From the NCBI GenBank assembly GCA_022826515.1, contig JAJDUT010000003.1:1-16163 (forward strand): a DNA stretch of 16,163 nt. The letters are read 5' to 3'. Origin of the DNA: Candidatus Latescibacterota bacterium (GTDB lineage Bacteria; Latescibacterota; UBA2968; UBA8231). Under the pieces are notes generated by a model, which was not told the origin of the DNA, did no database searches, and saw only the letters and a list, made by a program, of their open reading frames with translations. The position numbers and the translations under genes are program-made. Below are positions 1 to 5,423 of the stretch, in pieces. How positions within the stretch are numbered: position 1 is the first letter of the stretch; every line of letters starts with the position of its first letter.

Positions 1-38
1 ACATACAGGGTGCGCATTCCCTATATGCACAGAAAACA

Positions 39-113
39 GGCTATTGTATTGAGTAGGAGACCCGACAAGCGGAGCTCTGCTACGATAGTGGCGAGAACCA
101 AGATACAATAGCC
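39..113. repeat. Inverted repeat (11-bp arms) with internal hairpin
   Basis: The arms GGCTATTGTAT (39-49) and ATACAATAGCC (103-113) are perfect reverse complements, 53 nt apart. Between them, AGCGGAGCTCTGCT (68-81) folds on itself with one G-T pair around GAGCTC. On the minus strand the second arm is followed by TGTTTTCT, so the structure could act as a weak terminator for the minus-strand cluster ending at 235. It could equally be a small non-autonomous repeat. The arms and hairpin are directly visible; the role is inference. Confidence 0.45.
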
Positions 114-141
114 CGTCTGTTTAGTCAACTATATAATTCCC

Positions 142-227
142 ATTATCTGGGCAACCATTTTGCGCTCACGGAATCACGGCCTTGTTGCACGCACCCGATC
201 GGTCGCCCCTACGATTATCTGGGCAAC
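142..227. repeat. 14-bp direct repeat pair bracketing a half-palindrome
   Basis: ATTATCTGGGCAAC occurs at 142-155 and again at 214-227. The 58 nt between them end in CGATCG (196-201) followed by GTCGCCCCTAC (202-212), which resembles the right half of the palindrome at 2113-2140. The second copy starts 8 nt beyond the stop codon of the phosphatase-like gene. The pair could be a target duplication or a local tandem duplication. The rest of 1-234 shows no supported gene. Confidence 0.5.
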
Positions 228-234
228 GGGTTCG

Positions 235-1017
235 CTAAGCGAGGGCTTCTCGCACCACTTGTCCGGCCCAGTCTGGTGCCGGTGCCACTTCGAGCAAAGT
301 GGCAATAGTAGTAGGGTTGTCGATGATGCTCACCGGCTCCTGCAAGCTCCGTCCGGGGGATACCGCAGGACCGGAGATTACCCACGGAATGGTCATGTCC
401 TCGTCCATTTCCGTGCCGTGGGTGCGCTCGTGCCCTCCGTGGTCGCTGGTGACGATGGCCACGGTCTCTTCTTGGTTGACTGCCTCCAACACCGCGCCAA
501 TGGCTGTATCGGCCCGTCCAATAGTGGCCAGATATTCGGCCGACATCCAGCCGTGGTTGTGGCCGGCTATATCAGTGCAGCCTAGATAGACAAAGGCGAA
601 ATCGGGCGTCCATTCCCGCAGCGTCGCCGCGGCCAAGCTGGCCAACTCCAAATCGCCGTTTGGCTCGTGGCAATTGTTCATATAGTACGAGCGGTCCAGC
701 GAGCCGGGGTCGGCCAGATCGCGCAGTTGCTCCCAATTGTAGAAGAAGGCTGTGCGTTTGCCAGCTTGGTGTAGCACGTCGACGAGGCTGGGTATGGGTC
801 TGACTTGGGGCACCCAAGTGTTGGTGAGGATGCCGTGCCGTTGTGGGGGCACGCCGCGAAACATGGAGGTGTGGCAGGGCAGGGTAGATGAGGGCATCAC
901 GGTGCGGGCTGTATAGGTGCAGGCACCTTGGCTGATCAAGCGATCGACATGGGGGGTGGAGGCCTGTTGCAAGCCGTCGGGCCGCAGTCCGTCGAGGACA
1001 AAGAGGATGACGCGCAT
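235..1017 (-). CDS. Alkaline phosphatase superfamily hydrolase (NPP/phosphodiesterase-like)
   Basis: A 260-residue, probably soluble (no signal peptide visible) metal-dependent phosphate/sulfate-ester hydrolase of the alkaline phosphatase superfamily. The N-terminal 'ILFVLDGLRPDG' gives the first metal ligand (D9). 'MPSSTLPCHTS' carries the likely Thr nucleophile (T45), in the 'PSxTxP' context of nucleotide pyrophosphatases/phosphodiesterases. 'GCTDIAGHNHG' (D149, H153), 'TSDHGGH' (D192, H193) and 'THGTEM' (H200) supply the remaining expected two-metal ligands. The family usually runs about 250-450 aa, so this is a compact member, and the substrate cannot be read from sequence. The ATG follows AAAGGA by 5 nt. 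It is the last gene of a minus-strand cluster, 33 nt after the dehydrogenase. A phosphonoacetate-hydrolase-like role is an alternative but unsupported. Confidence 0.85.
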   Translation of the reverse strand: MRVILFVLDGLRPDGLQQASTPHVDRLISQGACTYTARTVMPSSTLPCHTSMFRGVPPQRHGILTNTWVPQVRPIPSLVDVLHQAGKRTAFFYNWEQLRDLADPGSLDRSYYMNNCHEPNGDLELASLAAATLREWTPDFAFVYLGCTDIAGHNHGWMSAEYLATIGRADTAIGAVLEAVNQEETVAIVTSDHGGHERTHGTEMDEDMTIPWVISGPAVSPGRSLQEPVSIIDNPTTIATLLEVAPAPDWAGQVVREALA

Positions 1018-1050
1018 GGGATTCCTTTCTTTGGGGGGATACTGATGCGA

Positions 1051-2100
1051 TTACGCGCTTGCGTACAGTTCCGCATCGTGCGGTTTTAGTGGATACCTCG
1101 GCACTACACCTCGGTTGACGATGTTTTCCGGCGCTGGCCAATGGCCCTTGAGGACGGAGGCCAGATTGCAGACGCCAGTGCGCGCTACGTCTTCGCCAGA
1201 CTGCACCGAGTGAGCGGAGACGTGGGACGTCATCAGGACGTTGTCTAGTTCCATGAGGGGATGTTGCAAGGTCTGATCCTCGTCCGTGAACACGTTGAGC
1301 CATTCGTAGGTATCCAGCGCCGCGCCGGCTAGTGGCCCTTCTCGCAATACCCGCACCAGTGCGTCTTCATCTACCAAGGCACCTCGGGACGTGTTGATGA
1401 GGTAGGATCCCGGCTTCATCTTGCGCAGCAGTTCTTCGTCAAACATGTGGTAGGTGTCTGCGTTTAGGGGCACCTGCAAGGAGACGAAGTCGGACTCGGC
1501 CAGTAGCGTTTCCAGATCCACCATTTCGATGTCCAAGTCTGACGGCAGAGGGGCCTGCAAGTTTCTGCGCGTAGCTAGCACTCGAAGGTCAAAGGCCCTG
1601 GCGCGGCGGGCGACCATCTCGCCGGTGGCTCCGAACCCGACGATGCCCAGCGCACAGGTGGAGAGTCGCTGCAACTGGGTGGACTCGGCGCGGGCTTGGC
1701 GGAAGCGGCCGGCGCGCATGTGCTGCTCCATCCTCGGCAATTGGCGGGCTAAGGACAGCAGCATGGCCATGATGTGGTCGGTCATTTCCTCGGCGCAGAA
1801 GAAGGGGGCATTGGAGACGATGATACCGCATTCCGTGGCCTTTTCCACGGCGATCTTATCGGTGCCATTGCCGAGGCGGGAGATCAGGCGGCAGCGGTCC
1901 AGCGATGCGACCACGGCCGCGGGCAAGCCGGTCGAGACGATGGCGACGGCGTCGCAGCCGGATAGATGGCGAATGAGTTCCTGCGGATCTTCTTCCTCAA
2001 GGTATTCAGGTTCGATGCCGAACTTGGCGTACAGCGATTGCTCCTGCTCGTTGGCTGGGTACAGGGTGGCGTTGAGGCGGACGAAGTGGAAGGACGCCAT
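1051..2100 (-). CDS. D-isomer-specific 2-hydroxyacid dehydrogenase
   Basis: A 349-residue NAD(P)-dependent dehydrogenase that should interconvert a D-2-hydroxyacid and the 2-ketoacid in the cytoplasm. The split catalytic domain starts at the N-terminus. The Rossmann segment begins at 'LGIVGFGATGEMVARRA' (glycines 152/155/157, 160). The family signature 'KMKPGSYLINTSRGALVDEDAL' (about 228-247) contains the substrate-binding Arg (R239). 'AALDTYEW' (E266) and 'TSHVSAHS' (H293) fit the catalytic Glu and His. Length fits phosphoglycerate-dehydrogenase-like members without an ACT domain. No clear Shine-Dalgarno precedes the ATG, and a 28-bp palindrome (2113-2140) lies just upstream, so expression may depend on readthrough from the MBL gene. 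The exact substrate is unknown. Confidence 0.9.
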   Translation of the reverse strand: MASFHFVRLNATLYPANEQEQSLYAKFGIEPEYLEEEDPQELIRHLSGCDAVAIVSTGLPAAVVASLDRCRLISRLGNGTDKIAVEKATECGIIVSNAPFFCAEEMTDHIMAMLLSLARQLPRMEQHMRAGRFRQARAESTQLQRLSTCALGIVGFGATGEMVARRARAFDLRVLATRRNLQAPLPSDLDIEMVDLETLLAESDFVSLQVPLNADTYHMFDEELLRKMKPGSYLINTSRGALVDEDALVRVLREGPLAGAALDTYEWLNVFTDEDQTLQHPLMELDNVLMTSHVSAHSVQSGEDVARTGVCNLASVLKGHWPAPENIVNRGVVPRYPLKPHDAELYASA

Positions 2101-2112
2101 GACGAGGTAGGT

Positions 2113-2140
2113 GTAGGGACAAACGATCGTTTGTCCCTAC
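2113..2140. repeat. 28-bp perfect palindrome (GTAGGGACAAACGA and its complement)
   Basis: The half-site GTAGGGACAAACGA is followed directly by its exact reverse complement, centred between 2126 and 2127 on CGATCG. It lies in the 43-nt gap between the MBL-fold gene (stop at 2144) and the dehydrogenase start (2100). A related half-site, with the same CGATCG core and a CCCCTAC end, is at 196-212. Dispersed palindromes of the GTAGGG...CCCTAC type are common intergenic repeats in some environmental bacteria. It could also form a strong RNA hairpin that separates expression of the two genes. Confidence 0.8.
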
Positions 2141-2143
2141 CTT

Positions 2144-3007
2144 TCACCAGACGACTTCCATCATGTCCCGCGCCCAGTACATCGGCCCGTCGAAGACGCT
2201 TTTTACCTCGGCGATGCCTTGGGTGGTCTCTTCTGCGGGGTCGAGGGTTACTGACTGGTGGTTGATTACCAAGCGCTTGGCACCGGCCTCGGCGGCCATG
2301 CGCCCGGCATTTAGGGTGCCGGTTTCGGAGATAACGCTGGGGAAGGTTTGGATCTTCTCCTCTCGATGCACAGCCTCCATCACGAATAGGTCTGCGTCCC
2401 GCGCTAGTTCGACTACGGATTCGATCGGTGCGGTATCGCCGCTGAAGGCGACGACGCCTTCTTCGGTCTCGAAGCGGAAGCCGTAGCATTCGATGTAGGG
2501 CTGGGCGTGCTTGACCTCGCGCGCATAGCAGGTCCAGTCTTCCCCGGCGGCCACTTTTCCCTCGGCGTATTCGACTGCGTGGACCACTGGTTCCGGTCTG
2601 GAATTGCCCACGCCGCCGCGCATCTGGTAGGCGTGGACGCTCATGGGATGATTGGTACGGGCGATCACGTCGTACCAGAAGAGGCCGTCGGGGCTCCAGA
2701 GGCCGTCGGTGATGCGCTTGATCGGGGGAGGCCCATAGACGTGCAGGTCTGGCTCGGTGCCGATGCACTGGTCGAAGCGCGTCATCAGGAAGCAGAGATA
2801 ATCGGAGATGTGGTCGGAGTGCAGGTGGGTGAAAAATAGGTTGTGTACCGAAGTGCAGGGGATGCCGAGGCGGTGCATCTTAAAGGTCGATGCGGGGCCG
2901 CAGTCGATCATCAGCCGCTGGTCGCAGATTTCGAGGATGAAACAGGTGCCCCAGCGGTCGCGAGTGGGGGTGGGCGTACCGGCACCGACAATGTTTAGCT
3001 TTGGCAT
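2144..3007 (-). CDS. MBL-fold metallo-hydrolase (RNase Z/arylsulfatase-like)
   Basis: A 287-residue metallo-beta-lactamase-fold hydrolase, predicted cytoplasmic with two zinc ions. It shows the N-terminal 'GAGTPTPTRDRWGTCFI', the hallmark HxHxDH motif in 'FFTHLHSDHISD' (H61, H63, D65, H66), the bridging Asp in 'VAFSGDTAP' (D191), and a late His in 'LVINHQS' (H250). The glycine-rich start and the 'FSGDT' box resemble the RNase Z / AtsA-type arylsulfatase branch rather than beta-lactamases or glyoxalases. No tRNase-Z exosite arm is obvious, so a small-molecule ester substrate is more likely; that is inference. GGAG (plus positions 3016-3019) sits 8 nt before the ATG. It is the first gene of the minus-strand cluster and is divergent from the cupin gene. 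Confidence 0.88.
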   Translation of the reverse strand: MPKLNIVGAGTPTPTRDRWGTCFILEICDQRLMIDCGPASTFKMHRLGIPCTSVHNLFFTHLHSDHISDYLCFLMTRFDQCIGTEPDLHVYGPPPIKRITDGLWSPDGLFWYDVIARTNHPMSVHAYQMRGGVGNSRPEPVVHAVEYAEGKVAAGEDWTCYAREVKHAQPYIECYGFRFETEEGVVAFSGDTAPIESVVELARDADLFVMEAVHREEKIQTFPSVISETGTLNAGRMAAEAGAKRLVINHQSVTLDPAEETTQGIAEVKSVFDGPMYWARDMMEVVW

Positions 3008-3046
3008 GGGATCGTCTCCGGTGATTTTCGAATCGGACAGGGAAAA

Positions 3047-3074
3047 TAAATAGGCATTATTGGCAGGGGGTCAA
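3047..3074 (-). promoter_or_regulatory. Possible promoter for the MBL-dehydrogenase-phosphatase cluster
   Basis: On the minus strand TTGACC (plus 3069-3074; 5 of 6 to TTGACA) is followed after 16 nt by TATTTA (plus 3047-3052; only 3 of 6 to TATAAT) in an AT-rich patch of the 175-nt divergent region. The -10 box is weak, so the site is tentative. No convincing promoter for the cupin was seen in the same gap. Confidence 0.3.
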
Positions 3075-3168
3075 GCTGGACGATAGTAATTTGAACGACT
3101 GCTTCTTGCTGGGAAACAGTAGGAAGAAATCTGTTGAGCGTGATATTTTTAGAGCGAGAACCCAATCT

Positions 3169-3174
3169 AGGAGA
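3169..3174 (+). promoter_or_regulatory. Ribosome binding site that decides the cupin TTG start
   Basis: AGGAGA lies 8 nt before the TTG at 3183. An in-frame TAG at 3168-3170 blocks any earlier start, and the next in-frame ATG is 32 codons downstream, inside the cupin fold. The TTG is therefore the best start. Confidence 0.75.
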
Positions 3175-3182
3175 ATCCAACC

Positions 3183-3578
3183 TTGAAATTCGACACTAAA
3201 AAACTGCCCGCCACCCCTGACGTGACCGCTCCCGATGGCTCGGATGTGCGCGTTCTATTGGGCCTGCAAGGCGGCGGCATGGCGCATTTTGAACTTCAAG
3301 CTGGCCAGACATCGAAAGCCGTTGCTCACCGCATGGTCGAAGAGATCTGGTTTTTTCTCGCTGGTCGCGGCCAAATGTGGCGGCGGCAGGACGACCGCGA
3401 GGAAGTCGTGGCAGTCGAGCCGGGCGTCTGCCTGACCATTCCGTTGGGCACCCACTTTCAGTTCCGCGCCTTGGGCGACGAGCCGCTCGCCGCGATTGCC
3501 GTTACCATGCCCCCGTGGCCCGGCGAAGACGAAGCCTACCCGGTCGAGGGTATGTGGCCGTCGGCCGTGTCTCATTAG
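3183..3578 (+). CDS. Single-domain cupin protein
   Basis: A 131-residue cupin-fold protein of the small single-domain type, usually metal-binding enzymes (isomerase, oxygenase) or sugar/ligand sensors. Motif 1 is seen as 'AHRMVEEIWFFLAGRG' (H49, E53/E54, glycine at 61); the usual HxH is HxM here, so one metal ligand may be replaced. Motif 2 is 'PGVCLTIPLGTHFQFRA', matching G(x5)PxG(x2)H with P87, G89 and H91. Translation starts at TTG, supported by a good Shine-Dalgarno and an in-frame stop just upstream. The gene is divergent from the MBL cluster and may share its regulation. No specific reaction can be assigned. Confidence 0.85.
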   Translation: MKFDTKKLPATPDVTAPDGSDVRVLLGLQGGGMAHFELQAGQTSKAVAHRMVEEIWFFLAGRGQMWRRQDDREEVVAVEPGVCLTIPLGTHFQFRALGDEPLAAIAVTMPPWPGEDEAYPVEGMWPSAVSH

Positions 3579-3667
3579 GCGAATGTAGGTCCTTCAAGGC
3601 GTTCTGGATCGGGCGTATCAGCGGCGGCGACATTACCCTATATTACAAGAATACTGGAGGCACTATT

Positions 3668-3901
3668 ATGATTGAATCCTCTATAACAAAAAAAGGGCAG
3701 ACGACACTACCCAAGCCCGTGCGGGAGACGCTTGGTCTAAAGGCCGGGGACCGGGTGCGCTACGTCATTTCCGACGGCGAGGTGCGAATGATACCCGTGC
3801 GCCCGATCCGTCGGCTGTTCGGCGCGCTCCAGCACGACGGTCCCTCCGTCACTGTGGAGGAAATGGAACAGGCCGCAGCCGCTGGGGCGTGTGAGAAGTG
3901 A
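3668..3901 (+). CDS. AbrB/MazE/SpoVT-type antitoxin or swapped-hairpin regulator
   Basis: A 77-residue DNA-binding protein of the AbrB/MazE swapped-hairpin family. Residues 4-45 show the classic pattern 'SSITKKGQTTLPKPVRETLGLKAGDRVRYV' followed by 'DGEVRMIPV'; the tail 'VEEMEQAAAAGA' is the part that normally neutralises a toxin. GGAGG (3656-3660) lies 7 nt before the ATG, fixing this start inside a longer open frame that runs back through the cupin gene. Such antitoxins normally precede a PIN-domain (VapC) or MazF toxin in the same operon; no such ORF follows. A GTG at 3898, overlapping the stop as GTGA, opens only a 15-codon frame. It may autoregulate, as family members do. Confidence 0.85.
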   Translation: MIESSITKKGQTTLPKPVRETLGLKAGDRVRYVISDGEVRMIPVRPIRRLFGALQHDGPSVTVEEMEQAAAAGACEK

Positions 3902-3949
3902 TCAAAAATAATAACGTCAGACGGCTAATTTACCGCCGGAAATGAGCAG

Positions 3950-4393
3950 ATGTCGTTTCACAGAGTATTGGAAGGTCTTCAAGCTGTCGGTGAACTGCTG
4001 ATCAAGCGAGGCTCAGCCATGGGGCCGCTGGTCCCTTCGATCATCGTGCTAGTCCCAGGGTTTATCGTTGCGGCTTGGTTTTTTCGATCAACAGCTATGA
4101 TCAAAGGTGTTCCTCTCATTAGTGTCTTGTTCGTGATCGCAGCCCTCGGGATCGTGATTGACTACCACCGCCGCTACGCGTTTTTTGCAAAGAACGATCC
4201 CGATAGGTTGCAGTCGGAGGAGTACAGATACAAAACGAAGCAGATGCGGATGATCGCAGCTAAGGAGTTACGGCATCCAATTCCCGAAGATGAGCTTCCA
4301 GACCCGAAGGAAAAGCCGGACGCGCCTGGACCGTCGTCTGAAGGAGACGAACCACCAGCCTCAACCAATACAGATGAGGAAAAGATCGCATGA
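3950..4393 (+). CDS. Two-TM membrane protein with acidic proline-rich tail, unknown family
   Basis: A 147-residue protein I do not recognise. Residues about 25-45 ('GPLVPSIIVLVPGFIVAAWF') and 53-71 ('GVPLISVLFVIAALGIVI') are clear hydrophobic segments. The short N-terminus carries 'LLIKRG' just before TM1. After TM2 there is a basic stretch ('DYHRRY', 'YRYKTKQMR'), then an acidic, proline-rich and probably disordered tail (110-147). By the positive-inside rule, both ends are likely cytoplasmic with a very short external loop. The stop codon overlaps the next start (ATGA), so the two proteins are probably made together and may interact. GC content appears lower than in flanking genes, suggesting an accessory origin. 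The Shine-Dalgarno (GGAAATGAG region) is modest. Confidence 0.7.
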   Translation: MSFHRVLEGLQAVGELLIKRGSAMGPLVPSIIVLVPGFIVAAWFFRSTAMIKGVPLISVLFVIAALGIVIDYHRRYAFFAKNDPDRLQSEEYRYKTKQMRMIAAKELRHPIPEDELPDPKEKPDAPGPSSEGDEPPASTNTDEEKIA

Positions 4394-4746
4394 AATCCTA
4401 TCTCTTTACGTTCAGCCAACCCTGCACACAGGCGCAGGCGCACGATGTTCTCAACAACACTGAGGGAGTTCAAACGTGGATTGCGCCGTTTCCGTACTCC
4501 GCCATCCTCGTCTCCAGACTCAATGCCCAGGACCTCAGTGCCATTCTTCGCGAGCGACTGCCCAACGTGTGGTTCATGGTCGCAGAAATGGACCCCCAGA
4601 CCGTGAATGGCTGGCTGCCCGGAAATCTCTGGGAATACGTAAACGATCCCCAGAAGGCGTGGTCCCAGCAATTGATCAGGACTATCGCCGATCCAAAGTA
4701 TCTTCGTCGTCCTATCGCCGATGCCGACAGAGTGACAGGGACGTAG
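4390..4746 (+). CDS. Small SinR/Cas2-like ferredoxin-fold candidate protein
   Basis: A 118-residue soluble protein. The order 'MKSYLFTFS' (beta-1), a helix, 'TWIAPFPYSAILVSRL' (beta-2/3), 'AQDLSAILRERL' (helix), 'NVWFMVAEMD' (beta-4) and 'NGWLPGNLWEYVND' resembles small 'SinR family' proteins with a Cas2-like ferredoxin fold. Those share a 'tYlisYDl' start, a 'stWlv' core and a terminal 'GWLPxxxWxW' motif. The match is from memory of the family pattern, not from a search. The acidic residue after beta-1 that is conserved in active Cas2 nucleases is absent ('FTFSQPC'), so nuclease activity is doubtful. The start overlaps the stop of the membrane protein gene (ATGA), arguing for a two-component unit. 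It could instead be an unrelated small alpha/beta protein. Confidence 0.65.
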   Translation: MKSYLFTFSQPCTQAQAHDVLNNTEGVQTWIAPFPYSAILVSRLNAQDLSAILRERLPNVWFMVAEMDPQTVNGWLPGNLWEYVNDPQKAWSQQLIRTIADPKYLRRPIADADRVTGT

Positions 4747-4784
4747 AGCTGCCTAGCCCGATCAGTTTGGGCTTCACAGGCACC

Positions 4785-5387
4785 ATGCCGCCTTCCATCA
4801 AAACCCACTCCGTCCACCTGCACACGCCCCGCCTGCACCTGCGTCCCATGACCGACGCCGATTGGGACATCTTGCTGCGCTGGAACCAAGATCCCGACGT
4901 GTTGTATTATGCCGATGGCGCGGATGTAACGGCCTATACACTCGACCAGATCAAGCGCATTTATGGCGGCATTTCGCAAGCTGCCTTCTGCTTTATCGCC
5001 GAACTCGACGGCCAGCCCATTGCCGAGGCTTGGTTGCAGGCCATGAATCTGTCTCGCATTATCGAGGCTCATCCCGGCTGCGACTGCCGCCGCATTGACG
5101 TGTCGATTGGCGAGAAGCAATACTGGAATAAAGGCTTGGGGACGGAAATAATCTGCGCGTTGGTCGATTTTGGTTTTGCCGAGGAGAAGGCCGATTTTAT
5201 CCTCGCCTGCGATATTGCCGACTACAACCCCCGCAGTCGCGCCGCGTTTGCCAAAGTGGGTTTTCGCGTCGTGGCTCACATTCCGCAGCCGCCCGGCGGC
5301 AAGGCGCACTCTACCTGCGACATGCGCGTTGCCCAAGCCGAGTGGGCGGCAGGTGCCTTTGGAATTTCATTATTATTCTCTCGATAA
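4785..5387 (+). CDS. GNAT-family N-acetyltransferase (RimJ/RimL or AAC(6')-like)
   Basis: A 200-residue acetyl-CoA-dependent N-acetyltransferase. 'HTPRLHLRPMTDADWDILLRWNQDPDVLYY' (13-42) is the usual N-terminal signature of the RimJ/RimL and aminoglycoside 6'-N-acetyltransferase branch. 'IDVSIGEKQYWNKGLGTEI' (about 104-122) is beta-4 plus the pyrophosphate-binding loop (consensus Q/RxxGxG/A, here YWNKGLG). 'DYNPRSRAAFAKVGFRVV' is the closing 'N..S...Y.K.GF' motif. The open frame extends upstream to 4476 over the preceding gene, but the family alignment starts at the ATG chosen here; no strong Shine-Dalgarno was found, and TTG at 4767 is the alternative. Its last codons run into an AT-rich hairpin. 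The substrate could be a protein N-terminus, a small amine or an antibiotic. Confidence 0.82.
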   Translation: MPPSIKTHSVHLHTPRLHLRPMTDADWDILLRWNQDPDVLYYADGADVTAYTLDQIKRIYGGISQAAFCFIAELDGQPIAEAWLQAMNLSRIIEAHPGCDCRRIDVSIGEKQYWNKGLGTEIICALVDFGFAEEKADFILACDIADYNPRSRAAFAKVGFRVVAHIPQPPGGKAHSTCDMRVAQAEWAAGAFGISLLFSR

Positions 5388-5409
5388 TTATTCTTTTTAG
5401 AATAATTAT
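5384..5409. other. Perfect AT-rich hairpin across the GNAT stop codon
   Basis: ATAATTATTCT (5384-5394) and AGAATAATTAT (5399-5409) are exact reverse complements separated by TTTT. The structure starts 1 nt before the GNAT stop (5385-5387) and ends 14 nt before the next start. It is almost free of GC in a GC-rich region and lacks a following T-run, so it is not a classical intrinsic terminator. It could be an operator, an RNA processing or stability element, or the scar of an inserted sequence. Confidence 0.7.
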
Positions 5410-5423
5410 GGACATGGAGACAA

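Noticed and set aside
160..589. Plus-strand frames opposite the phosphatase-like gene
   Set aside because: No recognisable domain, and the minus strand carries the full alkaline phosphatase superfamily ligand set.
1884..2768. 294-residue minus-strand open frame overlapping the MBL and dehydrogenase genes
   Set aside because: Arg/Pro-rich translation in a different frame from two genes with clear catalytic motifs; shadow frame.
4476..4784. N-terminal extension of the acetyltransferase frame
   Set aside because: It overlaps the SinR-like gene in another frame and precedes the start of the conserved GNAT domain.
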